DNA of 64,000 bases from Planctomycetota bacterium (GCA_028280485.1 JANQLS010000101.1:1-64000); one strand, 5' to 3'. Shown: positions 11,911-20,281, counted from the stretch's first letter. Notes: generated by a model from the sequence alone, not told the origin. Numbers and translations are program-made.

Positions 11911-11974
11911 TAGCCGAATTTGTAAAAATTTGGCCAATTTTCAAACGAACCAAACTCTTACGAATTCGGCTATA
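11910..11974. repeat. 65-bp GTAG-headed hairpin repeat (copy 2 of 3) between convergent genes
   Basis: GTAGCCGAATTTGTAAAAATTTGGCCAA...CTTACGAATTCGGCTAT. Confidence 0.8.
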
Positions 11975-13559
11975 GATTATCCAAGACATTTTTCAAAGCC
12001 TGATACGCCGATTCCGCCGCAGCTGAAAGCGGAGCATCCAACAGATTTTCATCTTCGAGCGGATCTTCGATAAGGTCGTAGAACTCATCATTTCCTTCAG
12101 AAAACGCAATGAGTTTATATCTATCATTTCTAACGGCTTTTCCATCTCGTTCGGGAAAATTGGACCCCTCTAATTCACTCAGAATCCAGTTCCGTTGAGG
12201 AGGTGAGTGTTCTGTATTTAGATATGGAACCAATGAAACGGAGTCGATATTGAGACCTTGTAAAAACTCCGAATGTTCTTCGATGCCACACAGATTTATA
12301 ATTGTTGAAAACAAATCCGTGGCTTGAACCAATGCAGGTTCTTCTCTATTTGAGGATTGGACCTGGTGCCCTGAGATGATCAAGGGAACGTGGATTCCTC
12401 CCTGATATAAATTATCTTTGGCGTGTCGACGATTGCGTCCTTCAGGGAGCACCCTCGGGGGAGTTCCGTTATCGCCGATGAAAATGATTGTGGTCTTCTC
12501 TAAAACCTCCGGTGAAAGGTTTTCTAGGAGTCGGCCGATTTCATGATCCATCGCCTCAATCATGGCCTTGTAATATTCCCGAGGTCTCTGATTGAGATCC
12601 GCTACCGTTCCCGGCAAATGATCTTGAGAGTGCAATCCATTGGGAGGTAAATGAATAGGGGTGTGAGGAGCATTGAAGGCTAACCACAAAAACCACGGCT
12701 CAGTTTTTCCGTCGAGCCAATCGAGGGCATCGTCGACGGTTTCGGTGGAGGCGTAAGAGTCATTAGTTCCATTTTCACCGTTAACGATTTTAGGGTAGTC
12801 GCTGTAGTTCTCTATTCCTCCGCTCAACGTCCCACTGAAGTGATTGAAGCCACTTAAATTGGGATGAAGAGTGCCTCCATTTCGGTTCGTTCCTAAGTGC
12901 CACTTTCCCATCAACGCGTGGTCGTAGCCTGAATCAGCTGCATCTAAAACTTCGGGTAGAGTTTGTTCATTTAGATTTAAGCTGGTTCCAGCGCCGCCTA
13001 CGGTGGTTAAGATTCCCGTACGAAATCCGTAGCGCCCGGTGAGTAAAGTTGCTCTCGTAGGAGAACAAATGGGGTACGCCCAAGCATTAGTAAACAGCAC
13101 ACCATCTTGAGTGAGCTGATCGATATAGGGGGTGAGAGGAATATCTTCATCTTGATAGCCAGACAAAGAATCCACTCCGAGATCATCGGCGATAATTAAA
13201 AGGACATTTCCCTTTGAAGCGCTCTTGCATTCTTCAAAGGTCTGGCAATCTAAGGCGTCTTCGGTTGGATCTAAACCACAGTTTGGATAAGGAGAAGAGG
13301 GGAGGTCTCCGTTGAGAAAGAGAGTGTAGAGTGTATAGACGGGATCGGATAGATTCCATATACCATCATCATTGGCGTCTTGGGCATCGTGGCACTGAGC
13401 GGGGCGGCCCTGGAACAGTCCTAAGAGACTGGTAATAGGATCACCTAAATTGAGACGGCCATCGGCATTGGAGTCACCCCGAATGAACGACTGGGTGTAT
13501 CCCGATTGAGGGAAAATGAAAAGAAGGCTGAATGAGAAAAAAAGGAATGTCCGCTTCAT
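11970..13559 (-). CDS. Secreted sulfatase with N-terminal dockerin-like module
   Basis: Signal peptide; RGDSNADGRLNLGDPITSLLGLF...CGLDPTEDALDC; sulfatase motifs LLIIADDLGVDS, CSPTRATLLTGR, GKWHLG. Confidence 0.9.
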   Translation of the reverse strand: MKRTFLFFSFSLLFIFPQSGYTQSFIRGDSNADGRLNLGDPITSLLGLFQGRPAQCHDAQDANDDGIWNLSDPVYTLYTLFLNGDLPSSPYPNCGLDPTEDALDCQTFEECKSASKGNVLLIIADDLGVDSLSGYQDEDIPLTPYIDQLTQDGVLFTNAWAYPICSPTRATLLTGRYGFRTGILTTVGGAGTSLNLNEQTLPEVLDAADSGYDHALMGKWHLGTNRNGGTLHPNLSGFNHFSGTLSGGIENYSDYPKIVNGENGTNDSYASTETVDDALDWLDGKTEPWFLWLAFNAPHTPIHLPPNGLHSQDHLPGTVADLNQRPREYYKAMIEAMDHEIGRLLENLSPEVLEKTTIIFIGDNGTPPRVLPEGRNRRHAKDNLYQGGIHVPLIISGHQVQSSNREEPALVQATDLFSTIINLCGIEEHSEFLQGLNIDSVSLVPYLNTEHSPPQRNWILSELEGSNFPERDGKAVRNDRYKLIAFSEGNDEFYDLIEDPLEDENLLDAPLSAAAESAYQALKNVLDNL

Positions 13560-14278
13560 ACCTGGGAGGATTGTTTTTCTAAAGTTTGAATGTCTTCGAG
13601 GGCTTTTTGAATATCAAAATTGCTGGTGCCATTGTAAACGCCTCGAATGCGTCCTTCTCGATCGATCAAGGTAAGGCGATCGGAATGAATGAAATCATTT
13701 TCTTGTCCTCTGAACGATTCTCCATCATCCGAAAAGAACGACTGGCGAGCTAACTTATAGATTTTTTCTTTATCGCCAGTGAGTAGATGCCAACGATTAT
13801 CGAGGACGCCGTATTGTTGAGCGTAAGCTTTTAAGATCTCAACTTGATCCAATTTCGGGGTGACCGAAAAAGAGAGAAGAACAACCTCACTTTCTGAAGG
13901 TAGGGCTTCTTGAATCTTTTTCAGGTTATTACTCAATTTAGGGCATGTACCACTGCAGGTCGTAAAGAAAAAATTAGCGACGATGACTTTGTCGCGAAGA
14001 TCTCGCCTACGAACCGTGTTTCCATTTTGGTCGGTAAGTGAAAAATCATCGATGCGGTGGAAGCGTTTAGATTCAACTTCTTTTGGGCTCGGCCATTTGG
14101 GACTTAAATCTTTAGAGTCATAAAATGGAAGAGCCCAGTGATGCTGGTAGGTGCCATCACTTGTGGATGAATAGGTATCTTGCTCGGGGTTGGAAGGAGA
14201 GCAGGAAATTCCTAGAAGGATGAATCCTATAAGTATGATCCAACGATTTTGACGAACGTGAGATGGGTTAGATTTCAT
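13556..14278 (-). CDS. SCO1/SenC-family protein
   Basis: FSLTDQNGNTVRRRDLRDKVIVANFFFTTCSGTCPKLSNNLKKIQ; lipoprotein-like N-terminus. Confidence 0.88.
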   Translation of the reverse strand: MKSNPSHVRQNRWIILIGFILLGISCSPSNPEQDTYSSTSDGTYQHHWALPFYDSKDLSPKWPSPKEVESKRFHRIDDFSLTDQNGNTVRRRDLRDKVIVANFFFTTCSGTCPKLSNNLKKIQEALPSESEVVLLSFSVTPKLDQVEILKAYAQQYGVLDNRWHLLTGDKEKIYKLARQSFFSDDGESFRGQENDFIHSDRLTLIDREGRIRGVYNGTSNFDIQKALEDIQTLEKQSSQV

Positions 14279-14937
14279 CGATCCCTCCGATCTAACTTTT
14301 CGTCATTTCGAATGGTGAAGCAGGGTTTTAAGCCAAGGGTGCCGTATCTTCTTCCCTCTTTAACGTAGTAATTAGTTATTAATACTCCGTTCGGACTCCA
14401 CGCTTTTTGGGGGCCAGATTCCCTTCCCGCTCGATAGCTGCGAAGCTCTCCTAATTGCCCCGTGGAATACCACGTTTTTGACACTCCCTCGGATAAACCC
14501 TTTTTAAAATAGGATTGGAACCGAGTTTTACCATTTTTGTGCCAACCTCGATGCGTACCGGTTTTTTGGTTGAATGAGTACTCTCTTTCTTCTTTGAGTT
14601 GCCCGTTAGCAAACCATTTTTGAAACGTTCCGTGTCTCTGACCCCGAACGTATTCCTCGCTCTGAATTAAATACCCATCGATTGTTCTTTTCGTGAGAGT
14701 TCCAGTGAAGGCTGAATCATTTTTAAATAGCTGTCCCTGAACTCGACTAAGTGATGGATCAAATGCGGAAACTTCAGGAGGTGAAGTCCGGGTGGGAGTT
14801 CGGGACAGCTCGGCTAGTGTTTCTTTTTTCGTACTCGAGATGGGATTAAAGATAATGAGCAGTAACGCGATGAAGCTAACGAAGAGAAGCTTGCTCCAGA
14901 CGGCCGAGGAATGATGAGGGCTGAGGATGATTTTCAT
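14275..14937 (-). CDS. MORN/YwqK-type repeat protein
   Basis: Repeats GTFQKWFANGQLKEEREY, GTHRGWHKNGKTRFQSYF, GVSKTWYSTGQLGELRSY, GPQKAWSPNGVL. Confidence 0.8.
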   Translation of the reverse strand: MKIILSPHHSSAVWSKLLFVSFIALLLIIFNPISSTKKETLAELSRTPTRTSPPEVSAFDPSLSRVQGQLFKNDSAFTGTLTKRTIDGYLIQSEEYVRGQRHGTFQKWFANGQLKEEREYSFNQKTGTHRGWHKNGKTRFQSYFKKGLSEGVSKTWYSTGQLGELRSYRAGRESGPQKAWSPNGVLITNYYVKEGRRYGTLGLKPCFTIRNDEKLDRRDR

Positions 14938-14942
14938 AGCTA

Positions 14943-15983
14943 TCACTGCGATACCGTCCCTGGAGTTCCTTTGTAACAACCGCTGATATACGGTGAGACA
15001 TCGACGATATGGTAGTGGTAGATACCATTCGGAAATTCCGGTGTAGCGTGAGTATGGCCGTTACATTCATCTAAGTCAGAAGGCAAGCTGCCATCTGGAT
15101 CTCGAGGGCCGTAAACCGGAAAACCATCTAAGAGGAATCCAAGAAGCTTCGAAGGATTGGATTCGGTGAGGTAAAGAGGTTCTATGTGATAGTGGTATAG
15201 GTCTCCACGAGCGGGGTGGCCGTTACCCGCATCGAAGGAGATGATTTCTCGATCGAGAGGTTGGTTGGGACCGGCAAATTGATTGAAGAAGGCGACTCCA
15301 TTGATGGCAACGCCGATGGGACCTAAGCGAGTGTCGGAAGAGGAATTTGCAATTTGTGGATTTAAAGGAATGCGGAAAACTAAATCTTGCTCACCGATAG
15401 AGTTCGGGTTCTGGCGCATGCCTTGGTGGGGGGCTTCCCAGCGAGGGTCGTTACTTGGGAAGTAAGGGCTCGAATGATTCGGGATTCCATCGCTTCGAAT
15501 GATGACGAAGTTACCTTGTTCGATGACTTCAACATTAGCTGTGAATTGATCGTACGGGCCGGGTGGATCCTCAGGGGGACAAGTCGTTGCCTCGCAAGAA
15601 AGTTCATCGGCTGTAGGGTCGAGTCCACAGTCGTCAAAGGGAGTGGGGGGTGCTTCAGTTCCGAGGAAGAGAAAACTCAAAGCGTAGATCGCATCGGCGA
15701 TGGCTAATTCTCCATCGTCATTCGTGTCAGCGGCATCGATACAAAGAACACTGCCAGTTCCTTTGAACAGATACAGCAAAGTGCTGATCGGATCGCCGAT
15801 GTTGAAACTGTCATCTTGATTAGCATCCCCTCTTTTAAACGGCACTTCCGATTGTGCGAGGATGAGGGGGATTGAAAGGAGCGTGGCGATAATGAGAGAG
15901 AGTTGAGTCAGCGTCCTTAAAACAAGTGCAGGATTCCAACGTCGAGTGAAAGTAATGAACTGGGTCATCGAATTCCTCCTCAA
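14943..15983 (-). CDS. YHYH-domain secreted protein with N-terminal dockerin-like module
   Basis: RGDANQDDSFNIGDPISTLLYLF...CGLDPTADELSC; LDGFPVYGPRDPDGSLPSDLDECNGHTHATPEFPNGIYHYHIV. Confidence 0.88.
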   Translation of the reverse strand: MRRNSMTQFITFTRRWNPALVLRTLTQLSLIIATLLSIPLILAQSEVPFKRGDANQDDSFNIGDPISTLLYLFKGTGSVLCIDAADTNDDGELAIADAIYALSFLFLGTEAPPTPFDDCGLDPTADELSCEATTCPPEDPPGPYDQFTANVEVIEQGNFVIIRSDGIPNHSSPYFPSNDPRWEAPHQGMRQNPNSIGEQDLVFRIPLNPQIANSSSDTRLGPIGVAINGVAFFNQFAGPNQPLDREIISFDAGNGHPARGDLYHYHIEPLYLTESNPSKLLGFLLDGFPVYGPRDPDGSLPSDLDECNGHTHATPEFPNGIYHYHIVDVSPYISGCYKGTPGTVSQ

Positions 15984-16197
15984 GTCTGACTTTCTTTTGT
16001 TTGATCCATCTAGGAGTTGCGGGTAACTCTGAATTCCATCTTAGGATGGAGAACCTTAATAGAAGGTTAAGCTTGGGGGAGGGTTCTAAGTTAAGTAAAG
16101 ACTTGGGGTTGGGGCGTAGGGCGGAGAGCCTGATACCGAACTTGAGGCATCGGGTCGGTCTACAAGGATGTTCTGAAGGTCTTTCAGTGGAGGGAAA

Positions 16198-16295
16198 TGG
16201 CGGGAGTGCATGGGAATCGAACCCACCTGCGACGTTGTTCGCGCCGCACCGTGGCTTTGAAGGCCAGGGGCCCCACCAGGCGACCTCTCACTCCC
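16198..16295 (-). tRNA. selC: tRNA-Sec (UCA)
   Basis: Reverse strand GGGAGTGAGAGGTCGCC...CTTCAAAGCCA...TGCGGCG-CGAACAA-CGTCGCA (7-bp variable arm) GGTTCGATTCCC...CACTCCCGCCA; anticodon TCA, encoded CCA. Confidence 0.9.
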
Positions 16296-16372
16296 GCATA
16301 GTGAAATCAGACTCAGTGGGAACTAATAATTTTAGCGGGGTAAAGTTTGAGGTCAAGGAGTGGGTTGGATCA
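16256..16372. repeat. 117-bp direct repeat, copy 1 (5' half of tRNA-Sec plus upstream flank)
   Basis: 113/117 identical by hand to 19044-19160; starts in the anticodon loop. Confidence 0.9.
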
Positions 16373-16427
16373 ATTGCCTTTTAGGGTCTTATCCCTCGCT
16401 AAAGCTTCGGGCTTGGAATGGACTTCA

Positions 16428-16592
16428 ATTTCAAGCCCGAAGTGTCAACGAGGGTTCGGGTTCAATGCGCTCAAAAGCGCAATGGGATGTTAGGCCTCAC
16501 GCCAGTGTCGTCTCCAAAGCAGATTGTTCGCCTGCAATTGGTCGCTCGATCAGATGAATAGTTCGGCACTCGCTAACGCTTCGCGCTTGAAA
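16428..16592. repeat. About 165-bp inverted-terminal repeat element (TTTCAAGCCCGAAG... family)
   Basis: TCAAGCCCGAAGTGTCAACGAGGG...CACTCGCTAACGCTTCGCGCTTGAAA. Confidence 0.8.
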
Positions 16593-16754
16593 TGGATTTT
16601 GCCTCTCAAGCCCGAAGCATTAGCGAGGGATAATTGAAGCGCCAATCGGGTTAAATATTGATTTAGTATAAAAATTTATAATCATAATAGTTGTTCCGTC
16701 TTGGGTGCGATTTATTGCATTCGATTGGTCCATTGAGCAGCTTAAGGATTTAAA

Positions 16755-17144
16755 ATGGATTTGAATACACACCTTCAATCGGTGAAAAGTAAAGAAGGTC
16801 TGGTAAATTTCGTCGATGTGCTACAAAAAGATTTAAGTGAGAATCCAAACAACTGGGAGAACTCTAATCTCATTAACTATTTAAATGCAAGGGCAGGCTG
16901 GGTTAGAGGGGCAGGTCAGGGGAGTTGGGAGTTGATCTTAGATTAGGGTACTAACGAAAGAGTTCAAGTGGCTCAAGTTTTACATGAAACGCTTAAGATT
17001 CCACTTGTGGAGGCATTAACGATTACAAGGAAAGACCCTGCTGTACTTTTTCGTGGGACTTTTCAAGAGGTTGAATGGCTTAGGGAAAAGTTCATTGATC
17101 GAGGAATAGTTAAAGGAATTCAGTCTAAAAAATACCCTGATTAG
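16755..17144 (+). pseudogene. Reading frame interrupted by an in-frame TAG (16944-16946); apparently chimeric
   Basis: MDLNTHLQSVKSKEGLVNFVDVLQKDLSENPNNWENSNLINYLNARAGWVRGAGQGSWELILD*GTNERVQVAQVLHETLKIPLVEALTITRKDPAVLFRGTFQEVEWLREKFIDRGIVKGIQSKKYPD* in one frame. Confidence 0.65.
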
Positions 17145-17171
17145 TAACAGAGCTGAAAGAACGAATAGATA

Positions 17172-17606
17172 GTGAAGAAGAACCAGGAGTTTTTATTTTT
17201 TATTAGTGAGGATTTTAACGATTCATTGATTGAATCCGTTCAAAGCTTTGTATTTAACTTGGCTGATATTAGGGAGTGGAGGTCGAGTGCTCCAGAGTTT
17301 GTCAATGAAATCGAACTACCAGAGAATCCTGATTTGGACTTACCAATTAATACTCTCGGTGGAATTTTGTGCCTTTGTAAGCCGGGCGAAACATCAGCAA
17401 TAATTGAAAAGAGGCTATTTGAAGATTTTAATTTTTTAATGAATAGGTTAGCTCTGTTCTCTGTTGAAATTGACCATGAGTTTGAATTCGAACTCGATGG
17501 GATTCATGTTGGCTCAATAGAAAAGGGAGAGCTTGATTCATTATTGCGAGATGGTCTACTTGGTGAATGGGAAAAACGCTTAATCGATTCTGGTGCAGAT
17601 GATTGA
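17172..17606 (+). CDS. Hypothetical small acidic protein (possible orphan immunity-type)
   Basis: 144-aa ORF with GTG start inside the tRNA-Sec island. Confidence 0.55.
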   Translation: MKKNQEFLFFISEDFNDSLIESVQSFVFNLADIREWRSSAPEFVNEIELPENPDLDLPINTLGGILCLCKPGETSAIIEKRLFEDFNFLMNRLALFSVEIDHEFEFELDGIHVGSIEKGELDSLLRDGLLGEWEKRLIDSGADD

Positions 17607-17832
17607 GAAACTCAAATCTCCTTATTTTTGGATTTTCATAAGTGTAGGGCTTGGAGTCTGTGGGATCTTTTTAATGATTCTTGGAAAGTTCGTTGAAAGT
17701 GAGATCATTAAAGACATCGGATTTTATTTGGGGTGGCCCCTTCTATTGATTGAGTTCGGAATAGTTATATTTATTATCCCTTTGCTAATTTGGTTAATCT
17801 GGAAGGAGGGAAAAGCAGATAAGGATTCATAA
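17593..17832 (+). CDS. Small two-TM membrane protein
   Basis: Two hydrophobic segments; overlaps the upstream ORF. Confidence 0.5.
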   Translation: MQMIEKLKSPYFWIFISVGLGVCGIFLMILGKFVESEIIKDIGFYLGWPLLLIEFGIVIFIIPLLIWLIWKEGKADKDS

Positions 17833-17937
17833 TGAATTAACTGCCACGAGATTGAGCTCAAAGCTCTTGTTGGTAGAACTGTAAGCGTAGAGCGTTGTGG
17901 GATTCATGAATTCATACTTATAAATTTGGAGCAGTAG

Positions 17938-18333
17938 ATGATGGCAGATTATTTAGAGGCTGAGAAAATAGCTTGGAATTACATTCAGGATGAGATCTTT
18001 AAATGCAAGATACCTGCCTGGGTTTATAAGAACGCCTTATGTGATACAAGTCAGGTAAAAGAAGGAGTTTGGAGCGTGGTAACTTCCCTATATAAAAAAA
18101 GAATCCTAAAGGAAGGAGAAGCATGGGAGATTCAGGAAGACGGAGAGAAGGTCTTCACCCAGATTGATGAGCAAACTGGAAAGAAATGGTATGTTCTAAT
18201 AGATGATGAAATAGATGAATCTCGTATGTTGGATTTCTTTCATGTAGAAGTAGATCTGGCGACTAAGAAGGTAACGGTTCTCAACCTTGTTGATTATAAA
18301 AAATATAAGGAAGATGATTTTGATTATAAGTAG
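17938..18333 (+). CDS. Hypothetical small protein
   Basis: 131-aa ORF, AT-rich, in the island. Confidence 0.6.
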   Translation: MMADYLEAEKIAWNYIQDEIFKCKIPAWVYKNALCDTSQVKEGVWSVVTSLYKKRILKEGEAWEIQEDGEKVFTQIDEQTGKKWYVLIDDEIDESRMLDFFHVEVDLATKKVTVLNLVDYKKYKEDDFDYK

Positions 18334-18392
18334 GGCTCAAATTACCTTTAGCCCTTTGTGATCCATTTGAGTGAAGGGATAGGATTTACGCA

Positions 18393-18869
18393 ATGACTCT
18401 AAATGAGCTTATCGAAATCTTTAGAAAATTAGGGGCTGACGACCCTGAAGGTTGGGCTGGTAGCCATTTGAGAGAGGGAATTCCTCAATTAGCTCGATTC
18501 CTCATTCTCAAGGGGGCGTGGGAGGGCGTTACCGATGATGGTGGCGAATGGATCGATACTTTGTTAGCGAATACGCCAAAGGATTCAAAAGAACCTTACA
18601 GCGGGCAGGCGCACGCAATTCGTGAGATGCTTTCTCACGGGGTTTCAAAAGAATGTATTACCGACCTTGTTCGAGGTGCAGAAGCAGCAATGATATTTCA
18701 TATTTGCAACCTTCTCGAAGATCCAGGCTCTGTGGAAGGGAATGAGTACGTCAATTGGGCGCTTATGCAAGTTGACGATAATGATGAGATATGTGGAACG
18801 ATCAATGGATTGCACGAAAGTGTGTTGGAGACGGATCCAACGGGCCGCGAGATGCGACCGAGGGAATAA
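18393..18869 (+). CDS. Conserved hypothetical protein (C-terminus GLHESVLETDPTGREMRPR)
   Basis: 158-aa ORF; recognisable conserved-looking C-terminal motif. Confidence 0.65.
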   Translation: MTLNELIEIFRKLGADDPEGWAGSHLREGIPQLARFLILKGAWEGVTDDGGEWIDTLLANTPKDSKEPYSGQAHAIREMLSHGVSKECITDLVRGAEAAMIFHICNLLEDPGSVEGNEYVNWALMQVDDNDEICGTINGLHESVLETDPTGREMRPRE

Positions 18870-18980
18870 CACTCAAGTTATTTCCTTATCTACTCAGAGC
18901 CGATTGCTAAGAATCAATTGTGCTAATTCTGTGTTAGTTCCAACTACAACCACTCCACTCAGCCCATATCGAGATACTAA

Positions 18981-19007
18981 AAAACCCCGGCTTTCACCGG
19001 GGTTTTT
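18981..19007 (+). terminator. Rho-independent terminator
   Basis: AAAACCCCGGctttcaCCGGGGTTTTT. Confidence 0.9.
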
Positions 19008-19043
19008 GTATTTCAGTTGGTTTGAGTCTGACCTTTTTAAGTA

Positions 19044-19160
19044 TTTGAAGGCCAGGGGCCCCACCAGGCGACCTCTCACTCCCGCATAGTGAAATCAGAC
19101 TCAGTGGGAACTGATGATTTTAGCCGGGTATAGTTTGAGGTCAAGGAGTGGGTTGGATCA
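19044..19160. repeat. 117-bp direct repeat, copy 2 (partial tRNA-Sec 5' half plus flank)
   Basis: Matches 16256-16372 from the anticodon loop outward; no 3' half of the tRNA present. Confidence 0.9.
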
Positions 19161-19188
19161 GTTACCTACAAATCAAATTTAATCTACG

Positions 19189-19540
19189 TTGTAGTCCGCT
19201 CGTTCCACGAGCAGTCTTTCCTAAATGCATTTTTGACATTTGACATCGAACCCATTCCTTAAGATCGTAACTACAGTAATCGTCCCGCTCCGCGGGGCGG
19301 TTTATGGCAATTCAAATTTATGGTTGATCTTCGATAGGATTAAAGCGAGGTTTGATGGGAATGTTGAATTTGATTTTCGGCTTTAAGGTTTTGATGGAAT
19401 ACTCGATTGAGCTGGATTTTAATTCTTAAAATTTTGACCGTCGTGAGGAGACGCCTCGCGGAGCGAGACGACTACTATAGATATGGATCCTTGGGTGGTT
19501 GGAGTCGTTTAGGATATCCACACGCGAAGTGTGCGGGCTA
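19189..19540. repeat. Nested REP/REPIN-like palindromic repeat cluster
   Basis: GTAGTCCGCTCG..., AGTAATCGTCCCGCTCCGCGGGGCGG, CGCCTCGCGGAGCGAGACGACTAC, CCACACGCGAAGTGTGCGGGCTAC. Confidence 0.75.
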
Positions 19541-19632
19541 CCATGACCAAACGATGACAGCCATGATTTAGATTTAAATTGCCAGCGCTCTTTCAATCCA
19601 CCTCACCCCTTAACCCTTTTTGGAGGTCAGCT

Positions 19633-20085
19633 ATGCGATTGTCGAGCTATAAAAACTTTTGGTTGATTGGCGCCCTGGCGGTAGTTCTCACTGGATTTAA
19701 TTTTTACATCTCTCAGCAGGGTCACGCTAAGCTCGAGGCTTTTGGGCAAGCTAACGGCAGTCCTCAATTGATCCTGCAGACTGAGGTAGACGGAAAAACC
19801 CGTCGTCCCTTCGCTTTTGTCTTAGATCCTCAAACTCAACGATTGTCAGCTTATTCGGCGACTGAATCGGGAATCGTATTCTTAGGGACTAGGTTAATTG
19901 AATACGATATGAAGTTTGAAGAATTTCCTACAACTAAGTCATCTTCAAAAGACATCAAGTCCGTTCAGAATATTAAGAAACTAGTCAAAGCGGCAGCTCA
20001 AGCAGGAACTAAAAAGGGAAATCCGAATTCTTCTCCCGCGCTACCACCGACGACTACTGAAGGCCTTCCTGGTTTAACCCAGTAA
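19633..20085 (+). CDS. Hypothetical secreted/anchored protein
   Basis: N-terminal TM/signal segment MRLSSYKNFWLIGALAVVLTGFNFYI. Confidence 0.6.
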   Translation: MRLSSYKNFWLIGALAVVLTGFNFYISQQGHAKLEAFGQANGSPQLILQTEVDGKTRRPFAFVLDPQTQRLSAYSATESGIVFLGTRLIEYDMKFEEFPTTKSSSKDIKSVQNIKKLVKAAAQAGTKKGNPNSSPALPPTTTEGLPGLTQ

Positions 20086-20136
20086 GTTATTCCTTCTACG
20101 TCTTTAGAAAGTTGTTGAAGAAATGAAGCACTTTTG

Positions 20137-20281
20137 CATGGCACAGCTTTACCTTTTGTCGAAGAGTACACTCTAAGATTCACACTCCTCTTGGAATCGG
20201 ATCTCCGTCAGCCACCGATCAAGTGACTTTCTCCGGTGTTGACTGGAGATTCGCTCTTCGACAAGGTAAAGTTGTGCCATG
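20137..20281. promoter_or_regulatory. Long imperfect inverted repeat ending on the trmL start codon
   Basis: CATGGCACAGCTTTACCTTTTGTCGAAGAG ... CTCTTCGACAAGGTAAAGTTGTGCCATG. Confidence 0.7.

Noticed and set aside
11970-15983. Cys-containing redox proteins considered as truncated selenoproteins
   Set aside because: SCO1 keeps CxxxC with encoded Cys; no in-frame TGA flanked by continuing homology was noticed, though I did not check every TGA stop systematically.
16001-16384. ORF of 127 aa on the + strand
   Set aside because: Runs antisense through the tRNA-Sec gene and its promoter flank; no protein-like motifs.
16944-16946. In-frame stop next to tRNA-Sec considered as a recoded Sec codon
   Set aside because: The codon is TAG, not TGA; Sec decoding requires UGA.
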